A stretch of DNA of 64,000 nucleotides, from assembly GCF_047495875.1 (NCBI RefSeq), contig NC_092462.1, positions 24,878,523 to 24,942,522 of the forward strand, in the 5' to 3' direction. The DNA is from Pithys albifrons albifrons. Taxonomy: Eukaryota; Chordata; Aves; Passeriformes; Thamnophilidae. The notes beneath the pieces were generated by a model that was given only the letters and a program-made list of their open reading frames with translations, had not been told where the DNA came from and did no database searches. Both the position numbers and the translations under genes were made by a program. Shown in pieces: positions 1 to 13,180 of this stretch. How positions within the stretch are numbered: the stretch's first letter is position 1; each line of letters begins with the position of its first letter.

Positions 1-3000
1 CCACGTTTGAGTGACCACCTAACACATCTTGGCTTTAATAAATATGCAAAGGAACAGAAGTGGGTGCAAACTAACAGGCTTTTCTCTCACATTTTAAAGC
101 CTCAATTCAGCTTGATCAGCACAGCCAGCAGATTGTGCCAGATACCTGGCTGGAGCTTGGCACTGTTTGTTCCAGGATATGTGTTGAATGTTGTGTATAA
201 TGGTATATTAGTGAGTGTGGTGTGCTAGAAAGCAGCTGTAATGCTGTATATTTAGTCTGTTTGTATTTGTCCATGGACAAAACAATGTGAAAGTTCTGTG
301 TTAGTCTTCATGAACATTTAGCAATGTTAATACTGAAATACATTTCACATACAGTTTTTTGTGGCTTTGTATAATCTTTCTCACTTGGTTAGTGAGAAAG
401 AATGGAATTCTAAATGTTGCTGTATGCTCACACTTGGAGAGGTTGGATAGAAGGCAAAAATTGGAGCTGACCATGGTTTGATCTTACTGGGAGATAAGGT
501 ATTTTAAGCCTAGTTGCAAGGAGTAAATTTTAAATACAGCAAGATTGTAACATATGACTAATTACTGCTTTTCTGTCTGCCTGGAAAAGGGGGAGGTATA
601 TTGAGAATTTTGTATTTCCAGAAAACGTACATGCTACTGAGATTTTTGGGTGGAGTAATTATTAGAAGTAGAAATCTGTTCTGAACTGAACAAGAAGCTC
701 TCTGAAACATCCAAATCTGGTAGTAGTTTCTGTTTTCCTACTAGAAAGCTCAGAAATCTGATAAAAAATGTGAAATAAATTGATGAGGTTCCATTAGATG
801 TACTTGGTAAAACTTTACTCCACAGCATCTATAGCTTTACTTTGCTAGTGTTTTATAACCTTTCTGCTCTGTTTTGCTTTCTGACTTTTTTTCTGTAAAC
901 ATATTTAATTCACAAAGCTTTCAAGAATATTCTTTGGAAAAACCACTGTGAACATTTTTGATGTGGTAAACATGCTGTATTATCAAGTGACTGTACCTTT
1001 GATGCTTTTGGGTGTAATTATTGTAACATAACATAGCAACATTAAGGTCGTTGCTACTTAAATGCACAAAGAATTTTTTAACTTGAAGTTGAAAAGAGAA
1101 TGTTCTCTCCATGACTTTCTAGTCTTTTATCAACAGATCCTAAGTCAGCTGCAGAGTTTTCCACACTAAATTTCTTTCAGAGTTATAGATCCCAATTCCT
1201 AACTGCACTTGCTCTGCTAAGCTGACTGCCTGAAAATTCTGTGCTCTGCATATGGCAGTATTTTCCTCAGTGTAACTGTGACTGGCATGCTGCTAATGAA
1301 TCTGGGGATCTGCTAGTCACAGGCATTCAAAGATCTCAGCCCTGTGCCTGAGGGATGTAAGAGAACAAACCTGTCAGTCCCAGCAAGGTCAATGAGCACA
1401 GAATTGTGCTCAATTGGTGTCCCAGTAATGCCTAGTCTGGATTTACTCTGCTGTAGATAATGATGCAGCAGAAACCAAGAGAAGGGATGAAGCTCCCTGG
1501 AGGTCAAAAGCATCTCAGAGTCACATAGTCATGGCTCTGGGGTCCTCTCTGCTGACCTGTGTGGCCACTACAGGGACCTCACTGCATGTTCACGTGGTTC
1601 TGTAGCAGCCTGTGGATTAAAATTGCTAAACAGGGAGCTGGAAAACATAGGAAAAGGAAGATGTGGTGTGTTAGTGTTGTCAAGGCACTTAATTCTGAAG
1701 TAAGCTATTCACATTTAATTGCTCTCTTTTTTCTTTTTCTTTACAGAAATATGCCCTTAGTAGTATCTTCAGGTGCATTCTTCATCCCTGATTCCTTATA
1801 TTTTGTTTGAGGTTTTTTTTAATTGAAAAGAGGTAATTTTGAAAGTAAATACTGTAAAAGTAACAGACTAATGGTCTATTATGTGCACAAAAAGCAACAA
1901 CAGTATGAAAAGGTAAAGGAAAAAATCTTCATTGTGTCATCATATACGCAAAGCAGTTTCAGTGTGCTACAGAAGATGAGTGAGCTTGTATTTCAAAACT
2001 ATCACACTTGAAGATGGAAGTCCAGAAGTCTTATTTTTAGGGTAGTTCTGTTGTGTTCACTGGACCCCCCAAAAAAGATAGAAAGAAAGAAAGAAAAGGT
2101 ATTTTTAATAATTAAGTTAAAATGCTGACTTGAAAGAGAGGAGGGAAAGCAAGGAAATGCCTGAATGTGATAGGCTGATTTAGGGCCTTGTGTAAACTGC
2201 ATTTTGAAAAGTTAGAGAAGGTGAGGGATATGGGGCTGGTGATGAAAAGCCAAAAGAAAATGAGCTGAATTGGCTTAAATTCAAAACCTTGTGCGTGATG
2301 ACAAAACCAACTGGTAGGATTTAAGTAAGCATGTTGTGTCTATACATAGATGCTACTGCATAACTCTGTACTATAGAATTTCTTGAGTTATCTCTCAGTT
2401 GTCATCAGGCAGAGAACCAATCCACTAATACAATTACCCATGTCAAGTGCTAAGGCATGTATGCATTAAAAAGTTCTGAAAGATGACTGACCATAGTTTA
2501 TATGATGTGAACATATGTTAGTGTTAAAGGGATTTTACTGAAAAACCTTGCTCTGCAAAATAGGGATTACATGATTTTTGATGACTCTAACTAGAGCAAT
2601 GAATAATTTTATTAATGAAGCTCCTAGTTTAAGTCACTGGAATTCAACAGCTGCAGAGACTCTACATTATTACACAAATCTATATATCATTGAAGAGGCT
2701 GGAATTTCTTAGTGGAAATCACTACAGAAAAGAAGTCTTTCTGTTTAGGTGGTTTGCTTAGTCAAGACAGGTCTCACACTGAATGCTTTTATGCTTCCAG
2801 GGAAGGAATTACACTACTGGAGTGATTGTTGTGTTATAGACATCTGGCCAGAGACGTTTGAGGCTCAAAGAGTACGTACAAATAAATACAATACAAAAAA
2901 GATTACCTCTGGAAAGCCCTTCTTCATCATGAGATTTGATAGGCTTTGACATCAGAAGGTCAGTTTTGGAGCATAAAAGTTATATTGGTGTCAAAAAGGT

Positions 3001-3872
3001 GTCAGCAGACAAATGCCCATGAAGGGTCATGTCCTGAAAAGCAGAGCTTGGTTTTGGATGAATAACTGGGAATGCTGTAGTTGTCTTTTCATACTCATTA
3101 CTGTAGCAGCTCATCTTTCTTCTTTCCTTTCTTGCGTGCAGACAGCTTCCAGTGAAATATGAATTAATTAGAACTCTTTTTGACTAGCAGTAACATAACT
3201 AAGAGTCAAAATTAGCAATACTTTGGATAATTAACTTCTATGCTAGAGAATGCTGTGATTGCATTTGGAAGAGTGCTAGTTACTAGAATCTTTTAAAATC
3301 AAACTGTGGGTGCATAAATACTTTGTAGTCTCTTGGGAAATCATAATGAAAATATTAATGTGCTTCAGCTCAGAAATGATTCAGAAATTATTTTTCCCTG
3401 TCTGGGTGGTAATCCACTTGTTGTCTGTCATCAAATAGTTTGGGTTTGATTGCGGAAACACTTGCTGGAATCATAATTCAGTCAATGAACTATTTATGCT
3501 CTTAGAGTTATGGCTGTGCATAAATACTGGCAGGATCAGTTTCTGGCAGTGTGAATTCTTTAATACAGTGTAGTAGAAGGGCAATCCTACAACCAGTGGA
3601 AGAGGTTTTACCTGCAGTGGATTTCTAGTGACGAGGACTGTCTTGAACCAGCTGCCCCTGAAGAAGATCAATGCACTATGACTATTTAAGGGACTCTAAT
3701 GGACTTTTAATGAATGCTTTATGCATTATGTATGTTTTCTCCTGTTCAGTAATGGTTATTCAAATAACACTCTAGTTGTTCATTTTAATTTTAAAGATCA
3801 TACCCAGGTTTTTCTTCCCTAAGCCCTCAGGGCTGCTTTCCATCTCTGTCAGAGTCTCAAACTCTGACTGGC
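1..3872. other. AT-rich non-coding sequence, no gene seen
   Basis: Only short open frames without splice context or family resemblance. Apart from the GAAA repeat no mobile element was recognised; old unrecognised repeats may be present. Confidence 0.7.
2081..2097 (+). repeat. (GAAA)n microsatellite
   Basis: Four GAAA units in a purine-rich stretch. Confidence 0.85.
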
Positions 3873-4170
3873 TGTTGGATACAGTCACCTATTGGTTAGT
3901 TGTTGAATCCCTATTCCTGCTATTGGTGCGTGGACACAATCCCCTGTTGGATTGTTGTTGAATTCCTGTGCCTGTTATTGGTGCATTTTTCAATCCTGTT
4001 CTCCACCAGTGGGAATCCAGGCCCCATCCATACTTCCAGAGAGTTCCATCCTAACCCTGTAAAAGAAGGCGATTCGCCTTAATCAAATGCTTCTGTTTCA
4101 CTGCATCTTGGAGTCTGTCATTTTTTTGGGAGTGACGCTGGGAGTGGGAGCTGAGATCACCCATCCAACA
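3873..4170 (+). mobile_element. probable solo LTR of an ERV1-like (gammaretrovirus-like) element
   Basis: It begins TGTTGGAT at 3873 and ends ATCCAACA at 4170, a perfect 8-bp terminal inverted repeat with TG...CA ends. The right part looks like R-U5: a degraded AATAAA (CTTAATCAAATGCTTCTG near 4079), then TTTCACTGCATCTTGGAGTC and a T-rich TGTCATTTTTTTGGGAG block. The left part has several inverted CCAAT boxes (ATTGG) inside a 55-bp tandem duplication, as in retroviral U3 enhancers. No matching target-site duplication was found (flanks ACTGGC and GCTGCC match only partly), so the borders, chiefly the left, are less sure. Confidence 0.6.
3899..3985 (+). repeat. 55-bp imperfect tandem duplication inside the 3.9-kb LTR
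   Basis: GTTGTTGAATCCCTATTCCT at 3899 returns as GTTGTTGAATTCCTGTGCCT at 3954, a period of 55 bp, each followed by a TATTGGTGC segment. The repeated ATTGG pentamers are CCAAT boxes on the minus strand. This resembles an enhancer duplication in a retroviral U3. Confidence 0.65.
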
Positions 4171-5044
4171 GCTGCCAATACAGAACCAGATTGTTACTTG
4201 TCTGTCTACAGTTTATCATACTAAGGCTTTAATTGCTATTTCCTCTGTTTGCATTGGAGTGCATATAAGACTCAGAGTTATGTATATAATAAAATGTTAA
4301 AATTATGCATTCCCCACTTACACATTGAAAATTATATGAATGCTTTTCACTCCATTTATTCCCTCCCAGCACTGGTTAAGTAGAATGCTTAGATGACAGA
4401 AAAAGAGCTGGGAAAATGAGACACTGGAGCTAAGATTCTTTCAGATATCTTTATTCCATTAATTTTGATTATCTAAATAATTTTATGTATCTTTACAGAA
4501 AGCCTCACCCTGAAGAGGGTGTTGTAACACGATCTCCTGAGTCTGAAAGGCACATTTTAATCTTTGAGTGCTTATTCCTCTAAATAGTTGCAGCAATCTT
4601 AGTTCTGTTACTTTTATTTAAAGAAGTAATTTCTTAAATTAGTGTGTTCCGTTGAATGCTTTATTTTCCAAAATTGCATATATATGAATTTAGAGTTTTA
4701 GCCCTTTTAAAGGAAAATTACTTCATGATTTATATATTGCAACTGTTACTTCTCCCTTTCCCTAATAAAAGCCTTATTTTGTTGCCTTTTCTGGAAAAAA
4801 ATATTTTTTTATAATAATAAAAAAGGAATATAGATATAAATTCTGTATAATAGTTATGGATGAGGGTCTTAGTACAGTCAGGGAACACAGAATATGCTTT
4901 GGAGTTTTTTATGTCTTAGTCATTAATTTCCCATGCCTAACCGAAAACTTGCAGTAACAGTACTCTAAACAGATCACATCAAGTCATGTAGTACCAGTTG
5001 AGACACATGGGAGGCAGATTCAGTGCTCCTCTCTTCACAAATGG

Positions 5045-5880
5045 CAGATACAACATTGTCATTTGGACACTGGCTGTGAAGAGTGGTTAGCAAACATGCT
5101 AGCTAGTGAGTCTGGGCAGTGTTTTTTGACAGGTACAAATGAGTAATATCTTAAGCCCCTTTTAATACTTTTAATTATAAATTCTCTTGTGACAGCCATT
5201 TTATTTAGAAGTGACGAATAGTATTCTTCCACTACACCTTCCCTGCTTCTTCTGACTGTCGTAACATATTGTATCAACCATATTAGCCCAAGTTTCAGCA
5301 ACTGAAATTGTGCTCCTGGTACCATCCTGGTTCTCCAACAACAGATGGAGAAGACCATAAAGCCAGTAAAAATATATAATGAAATAGTCCACTAAGGGCT
5401 TTCAATCTTTTTTTTTAGAGTTACCTTCAGCTGGTAGTTCTGCATTTTCTTTTTCAACTCTAAATGGAGCCCTGGCTGGAACCTTAGACTCCACTCCATT
5501 TACACAGTCAGTAATCCACAGAGGAAAACTTTACAGCTCCAGTTTCCTTTGACAGGACTTTTCCAGCAATCTTCTGCACCTACCTCAGTGCTTTCTCTTT
5601 TTCCTTATTTGTAACTCAAACCATGCGGGGCTGATCAGTAGGCCAGGAGACCCCAGGTTTAGCGTTTCTCACAAGAGCATTTTTCAAGCAGCTCTTACTT
5701 GCACTTGGCAGCCCCTTTGCAGTCATTTTAGAGTCCTTCTCCATTTAGGGTGCTGCATTTTCTCTGAACTCTAAAGTCTGATCATTTCCCTGAACGTAGT
5801 CAGGGACCCCACTCCATCTATATACTTGATATTCTTCAAAGAAAAACAACTTTTGCGGCCCTTAGAATCTCATTTTAGTT
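5045..5880 (-). pseudogene. possible decayed coding sequence, unidentified
   Basis: On the minus strand this stretch gives protein-like pieces in shifting frames: LEFRENAAP, then KDSKMTAKGLPSASKSCLKN (about 5680-5740), KEKEKAL, VESKVPARAPFRVEKENAEL (about 5450-5500), and YVTTVRRSREGVVEEYY (about 5200-5270). The pieces are Lys/Glu/Ser-rich, separated by single stops and frameshifts, and together suggest a broken copy of a gene for a charged, low-complexity protein. There is no poly(A) tail or target-site duplication to prove a processed pseudogene, and I do not recognise the parent. Chance open stretches remain possible. Confidence 0.25.
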
Positions 5881-8800
5881 AAAATCTACATAAGAGCTTT
5901 GCAAATCTCATGGTTGCCCAAGAGAATTTGCTACTAGAATAAGTTGCAAGAGAAAGAAGAATTGCTGTATGATACTGATGTACACATATAAGAGAGTAGT
6001 TTTTAAAATATTGTGTGTTGTCCATGGATGACTATATTAGCATTAATAAACTATGCCTTGAAGCATTGTTTGAACTAGATTCTGACAGGCAAGGAAGACT
6101 CTTCCTCTGCTGGATAAGGGTCATTCAGGACTCGGTGTGTGACAAAGTGAGAGAGAGAGGTGGAACTTAATGTAATTCAGGCTGATCACATGAAGCTGTC
6201 TTTTGTAGAGTAAGCTCTTCTGTTTACCTTGGATGGATCCCTGTGTGTGCAGGGTGAAGGAATTTCACTGTGGTAAAGATCGGGTTCTGTATGGAATGAT
6301 TTCTATTTGTCTCAGCTTTCTTTAGTTCTCTGTAGCATTTTGTGTTCATGTTTGAATTTTTGCTTTTAAATATTGCAGCACATTCTGGGGAAAGTCTGAA
6401 ATTACTTGCTCAAAGGCAGAAACACAGTCTGAAGCAGTAGAAGAAGTCTAAATCTCAGACTTGGGTCCCACCTAGCCAATGGATTCACTTTTCTTTCTCA
6501 AGGTCCTGTTAGCTTCTGGGTACATCTCAGCCTGTCTTGATATAGAGTCCACTATATTATTGAAAATGGAAGCTAAATGCTTATTAGATAGTGATTGGAA
6601 TCTTCTAACGCTTTTGGTTTTTCATTTGCTTTGGTTGGTTCTGAGTGAAATGATCTGCTTTGTGTTCACTTCATGTGTCTTCAGTCTTGTTTAACCTTTA
6701 GTAGTTGCAAGTTCTCCATGCAGAGTATACAGAAGCTGGCCAGTAGGCTGAAGGAGATTAAGTAAGCAGAAAAATTAATCCTTTTACCCCACTTCCCTTT
6801 TACCTCTTGACTATTTGTTGGGAAGATAAAGGTTGGTTCCCACAAACCTTGTTTCCTTGGAATGAAACCCTATCTGTCCCCTGCCTTTGTACAGTCGGCT
6901 GATGGCCACTTTTCAAATTCTCTGTCTAAAACTCATGCGTATCATCTTACAGACAGATGATGGTGTCTGGCTTTAGAGTGGAAGGCTTGCTGCTTCTTCA
7001 GCACTGAAGTGTTGTCCTCTCTCTACATTTGCCTCACTAAATGCTAGGATAAAACCTGCTGAAGACAGCCAGGATATGAAGCAGCAATTGAAGAATAGTC
7101 AAGAGTTCAACTGAAAAGTGTAGGAGACTTAAAATCCAGTTCAGGTAATCAGCTTTCTTCAATGGCCAACACACTGAATATAATAAACCTGAATTTCTAC
7201 CAAGTGTTGTCAGTTGTTTGCCAGAGTGAAAAAATACATGACAGATGGTAGGTCAATTGCAGTGGTCTTAGCCTGGATTTCCTGGAATGGATAATTGATG
7301 TCAATACATGTAAAACTGGGTATAGAGAGAAAACTAAATTTATGGAGTGCCAACATGTCCGTGTTCCTCAAAGACTGTTCAAATAGAAGAAATAATTCTG
7401 AAGCATGGGGGGTTTCTGCTGCACACTAAATATATAGAAATGTTGTAAATACTGATGGGTATATTTTGTGACTTTGAGTAAAGAGATATATTTTTTCAGT
7501 CTATAGCTTATGTTTCATGGACAGGGCAAACAGAAAAAGCAGGCAGCAATAACCCCATGAACTAGTAATTAAAGGTAAAGAGGACTTATCTTCTGCACTG
7601 CAGAATATTATATTGTGGGAAATGTTACAGGGCAATTTGCTAACTTCAGTCCCAATCTATAGTAATAAACTTACTTGCTACAAATTTTATTGACATAGTG
7701 TAAACTAATATTTTGTGTAGAAGTGTAGCAGTAAATATTGCCTGAATTAAGAACAGAGAGATGTAATGAAAACAAACTTTTAGCCACCAACTATGACCTC
7801 TGTGAACTAAAGGGATGATTGAAGCAAACGTTCTATTGATGATATGTTCTAGCAACTTGGCCTGTGTTTATTTTCACGTGTTGAGTATAAGTAAATACTT
7901 CAATGGAAGTAATGTTCTAATGAAATGCAACGTGCTGATGAAATGCAATTAAAGAATATCTGGCATATGTTGTTATAATCTTTTAGCAGAGACATTGATT
8001 GTGTTCAGGCTAATTGCGAATTACTGGAGGGGCCATTATCTTCAGTGAATTTTGTTCTTACTGCAAAGTCAGAATACAGTTTTTATGTATAAAATCAGCT
8101 TGAGCATTGCTCTGGAGATGAAAGTAGACAAAAGACTCCACTGCAACTTACATTTCATGTGAACTTTAGTTTGAAGACTCAAACAGCACAATATTGCAAT
8201 CTGATAGTTAATGCAGTAATTCATTAATACAGGATTAGGGTAATAATAAATAAAAGGAATCTTCACTTATCTGCCTGGGAAAGTCAAAAGCCTAATATAT
8301 AATGTTATGTTTCATAATTTGTGATGACAGCTGAAGTTTGCTTCCTTGGATTTTCATTCTCTTGTACTGTTTTGACCATGTTTCTGGGCATGATGAGCTA
8401 ATTATCCATTTCAGTTGATTATAAAGTGTAAAATTCAGTTGTGATAAATTTCTAGACAACTTGTTTTTATGGTAAGTCCTAATCATGACTGTCATCCTCA
8501 TAAGATGTTTTTGAAATACCACATGGTAATGAACACCGGAAAATAAGCAGCAGTATTAGTGGGAGATTGAGAAGTAGTTTTTATTTCTGTAGTGTTTATA
8601 AATGACAGTAATAGTACCAGTACTGATCATAGGCTGAAAAATTACAGGAATGGGAGGGTTCAGTAAGACAACAAAGGAAATGGCAAAATGGAAATAGTAA
8701 TCCAGATAAAAGAGACTATTAAAAAGATTGATGGAATATAGTGGTAAAAACAGCCTGGTTTTGTGGAATGCCTGGGGATTCAGTAATTCAAATAACAGTA

Positions 8801-9442
8801 CCAGTGTAATTAAAACTTTGGGCAAATTGTGAAATTCTACCACCCAAAAGGTCCATTTGGGTAATGAGGCAACTAGAATCCTGGAAAGCATGATCATACA
8901 GGGAACCTTGCTGTTATATGCAGAGCTGGCAGAGTAATGGTTGTCAGCAAGTGAAGCCCTGAAACACTTTGTGAGAGTGAGCACAGGAGGAACTTCTTTG
9001 AGCTATGTAATGAGCTGTGTAATGGAAAAATTATCAGATGACTGTATGAATGAAAACTGGAACAAAAAATATTATTTTAGTCTAGACCTGTTCCTCATAT
9101 AATTTCTGGCTTTTAAACTGTGTGAACCTGTGCCATCTAACTTTTTCTCAAATGCACTTTATGTAACCTATGAAGAATTGCATATCAAAAAGACAGACAA
9201 ACTGTCCCTAGCCACCTAGAGAAAGCCTTGGAAACTGAAGCTGTGTGGTGTTCCTTATGCTGCTGTGTAGAGGGAACTGCTCAGTCTCAACCATAACAAG
9301 GTATGGTTGAAGTTATGTTGTTTTGAACTGCCATTTAAATACCTAAGTTTCAGTAGTTAAAGTTTAAATCACGACAGATTTATCATTTTGATTTAGAGTT
9401 GAAATCTGGTTTTCTGGCTTTTGCATTTATAAATTAGTTCCT

Positions 9443-9519
9443 GTTTGTTTGTTTGTTTAATTTATTCCATTCTTACCCAGTTTCTGTTTCAGTTTCTGTT
9501 TATCTTCTTTATCTTCTTT
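9443..9519 (+). repeat. cluster of short tandem repeats: (GTTT)4, (CAGTTTCTGTTT)2, (ATCTTCTTT)2
   Basis: GTTT units at 9443-9458; two exact 12-bp units at 9478-9501; two exact 9-bp units at 9502-9519. Slippage products in one T-rich stretch. Confidence 0.9.
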
Positions 9520-12500
9520 AGCTAAACGGTTTGTGCCTTGTGTAATACGTATTTTAAATGATTTTTCTTATTATTTCTTAATGGACTTATTCCTCATATA
9601 TGCCTAGTAATGTGAAATAGTCATGAACTGATTTATGAACAGATAAGTTAGACGATGATTGGTTTGTTGGAAAAAAGAATGGATAATTCATGAAAGTCTG
9701 ATCTGTTCTCACAAAAGAGAAGTGGATGTAATAAAATCCATTTTTCAGCCCTTCTTGTCATTCTGGAACTTCAAAACTGACAGGTCAGCAGTAGGTCAAT
9801 TTATTATTGCTATAATGTAATGCTTACAGTTTGAGGCAGAACATTTACAAATGATAAGAGATTTAGAAGAACATAAAATTAAAATGAAAGAAATGCTACA
9901 ATTCCTCACACCTGAGCATTCTGTGTAGGAATTTTGCCTTAGTTCTGGATAAGGTCAGGCTTGATCTAAATCCTTAAATGCACCATCATGGCACCAAGTG
10001 CAAGTCCGTTGATTTTAACAAGCTAGTTCTCTCTGCTGGTCTTTCTTTCTGGCTCTGTTTGTCCATTATTTCTTCTTTAGTCATGAAGAAAAAGCTTTAG
10101 CACATGTATTTTACCAGCATTAAAATTTGAAAGAATGCACTTGGCCATACACTTAAAATAGCATAGTTCTATTGTGTATTAAGAATACCTGTCTATCCCA
10201 ACCCAAGATACAGTGGAGTGCTTGAATACAATTTTTTTCTGGGGAGAAGGGCAAAATTATTGTTGCTAAATGAAGTATTACATCTTATGGTACATAAATG
10301 GATATTTTGTGGTGCATGTGCTCTTCATTTGAACAACTGTATAATCCTTGTGATTAGGGCATAAATCTTCAAGATGTGAGTCACTGATCTAACATGTTCT
10401 GCCTGAATCTGTAAACTATTGAATAGTAGCTGCATGAGAGCCCATGCTGAGTTACAGCCTCAAGGACATGTCAGCCTTTAATATCAATATGACTGTTTAA
10501 TTACTGCTGATTTATAGGTAAGTACAGGACTGATCAAATTGCAGATTTACAAAATACCTAAGGAGTGTTTTCTTGCAGCACTCCAGATGAAGACAAGGAG
10601 AATCTCATTTCTTATTTCCACCTTTCATGGTGATAAGAGTTTGAACTAAAGTTAAATGAGATACTTATGAATACTCCACTGTGCTTGAGATCTCATAAGA
10701 GATGTGCAATTGTAAATAATTCTGAATTTGTCAGCTGAGGTGATGATATACTTCTAACTGACCCTTGTTGGACATACTTGTGGAGGAACAGACCTTTTGT
10801 CTGTTACCTGGTCTACAGGGAGCAGGTGATGGAACACAAAAGTTGTTAGTCAAATCCTTAGAAGCCAAGGGTTTGGTCAGTAGTACTGAAATTTGAATGC
10901 CTGCTTAAAACTGTGTGTCTTAAGGATTAACTGGTTTATGTCAAATTTCACCCTTTGAAATCCACTCTCAGCTACTGATTTTCCTTCTACCTTTTTTACC
11001 AAGTAAGGATAGATCTTGGGTTAATGGAAACTACAGCAGCTTAGATGAAATCCACACCAGCACCAAATTTTACTTTGTCTTTTAGCTTTCCCTGATAAAG
11101 CTTAGTAGTTATGAGTAGGGTTATGTTATGTGATTTATTGTTGCTGCCTAAGTGGACAACTGGAGTGTTACTAGTAGTACAGGCAGGAATGCTTCCCACT
11201 GGAAATAAATTTAATCTGTGAAAGTAACTCATTTAACTACTCTGTAAATACAAGGAAAACTTGGGAGATAAACTGTCTTTATAACTAGAGATTTGAATTA
11301 CTGCCTGTATGTGGATCCAAACAGAAGTCATGTGGTCTATACACTTTTTAAATGAGCAGTCTGCTCACATCTCAAAGGGGTTGAGTGGGATTTTGCTAAT
11401 AAATAGCTTAATAGCACTACTTCTTCAAAATTAAAGTTCAGCCACTATGCTGAAAGACAACACAAAACCTAAAAGCTCCTGAAAGAGTTGTTAATCTAAA
11501 AAGAAGTCTAAAGTTGCTAAATTAAAAGTATATTGATTTTTCAAAGGGTCTTGTTAAGACTGAAGGAAAACCATCTTTACAAAGTGAAGGCAGAGAGGAA
11601 GACAGGTATCTTCAAAGTGACTCACCTCAGGTCCTTCCAAATATAACCTTTTGGGCTTAAACCAAATCCATGCCTGATAAAGGTCCCCTCTACATCACTC
11701 TTACAATAATCTAGAAATTTGTTCTTTTAATGACACTTTCCACACCGAATAGAGCTGCTTTTGGGCTGTTTCTTGCTGCTTCTACAGGGACCCTGGAATG
11801 AAGTCCTTTTCCACGTGTATATATGGGTAAGAGAAAGTGGAATGCAAGACTGTCTGTTACCCATAGTCCTGGATGACCAAGGAGAGAGTGGTTAAATTCC
11901 TCCCCCTGACAGTAACACCAAGCTAAATGTAGAATAGTGCACTCTGCACTCTCAGATGCCTGGCACATAGAGGGAGGGAAAACCCCCCAATCTGCAGCAC
12001 GGCAAAGTAGCACACTGATCTGTGATCCTGTTGCCACTAACAGGCCACTGTTTAAGCAATTATATGACTTTTATGGAGTTCTCTTTTCTTTTTTCTTCTT
12101 ATTTCTTCATTTTTTCTTGCACTTTTATGTGCATGGCACTGGCTTTAATCACCACTTCCCCTTTTAATTTTTGTTTCCAGGTTACTTCACCAGTGTAGAG
12201 AATGTGGTGTAGTGGTTGAAATCTACACTCGTAACACATTAACTTCTCAGCAGACTATTACGAATGTCAGCAAGAAGTTCTTCATAAGAAATTGTTGTGT
12301 GTTCACTTTTTTATTTTCAGCTTTTTGTTCTGTTGGTTTTGGATCTGTAAATGGCAAGGAAGCTTGAGCAAGTAAGAAAGTGGGAATAGAAAAGAATTTC
12401 ATAAAGCTAAGAGTCAGGCCACATATTTTGGGTAGTGTAATAGCAGCAGTTTTACTCTTGTTGGATAAGGAATTTTTCTGAACTGCTTTTGAACATAAAT

Positions 12501-13120
12501 GTATCAATTTAGCCTTTAGGCACTACATCATCAAAGCTAGAAATTATATTTTGAGTAATAAAACTCAACAGTAAATGAATCATAAGGATAAAAGCTAAGA
12601 TTTTTTAATAGTAAAATTTACAATGGCAGGCTGGAGGTTAGAACTAAACTGCTCATAGGCAACTGTGCTGAATGATTTTCAAAGGCAAACACAGGAAAAT
12701 TTATGGCTGTGTAAACAAAGTAATTCAAATCTTGCCAGAATTAATCAGAAAGAAGTTGGAATGGTAGTATCTTAATTAAAATATCTCAGTTACCAACTGA
12801 TCTAATTTAGTGTGAATCTTAAAAACTCCCCTGAGAAGGACAGGAGCTCACATTCCAGAAGTCAGAGTAGTTTTATTTATTTAGCAATGACTTATTTAAG
12901 TTTTAAAAATGGCAACTTTTTAATGCTGACATAAAATTGTGTCTACACAGAACTGGCTTCCAGGAAGAACAGAGTGAGATGATAATGTCTCTATTGAAAG
13001 CATCTATTGATTTTAGACTGTATTACATATTTTAGGGAATAGTAATATTAAGTCCTTTCCATCTCTTTAGTTAGAAACAATGGAATAGAAATAACAGGGG
13101 GGTTGATTGAAAAGTGATGT

Positions 13121-13180
13121 AGAATCATAGAATAATTTAGGATAGAAAAGTTCCCTAAGATCATGGAGTCCAACCATTGT
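13121..13180 (-). mobile_element. short CR1 3'-end scrap
   Basis: The plus strand begins AGAATCATAGAATAATTTAG and continues with GATCATGGAGTCCAACCATT, which is the reverse complement of the CR1 3' terminus and the block before it. Only about 60 bp is recognisable. Confidence 0.85.

Larger units (their letters stand above)
4171..13120. other. intergenic AT-rich sequence
   Basis: No host exon recognised. Contents that could be named are the coding-like stretch at 5045-5880 and the tandem-repeat cluster at 9443-9519. A 142-codon open stretch on minus at 8556-8984 lacks an ATG start and any familiar motif. The GC-richer patch at 11700-12050 was not identified. Confidence 0.65.

Noticed and set aside
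3899..3985. Tandem repeat considered as a CRISPR-like or satellite array
   Set aside because: Only two imperfect 55-bp units, inside an LTR-like segment; fits a U3 enhancer duplication.
8556..8984. 142-codon open stretch on the minus strand
   Set aside because: No ATG start (opens at GTG after a stop), no splice context, hydrophobic low-complexity product with no recognised motif; consistent with chance in AT-rich DNA.
11711..12037. 108-codon open stretch on minus in a GC-richer patch, possible LTR
   Set aside because: No TG...CA ends with inverted repeat or duplication could be placed, and no coding motif was seen.
12192..12237. tRNA-like piece GTGGTGTAGTGGTTG followed by CTCGTAACAC, resembling a tRNA D-arm and A box
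   Set aside because: No T-arm/B box (GGTTCGA) follows and the acceptor stem does not pair; only an 8-bp chance stem is present.
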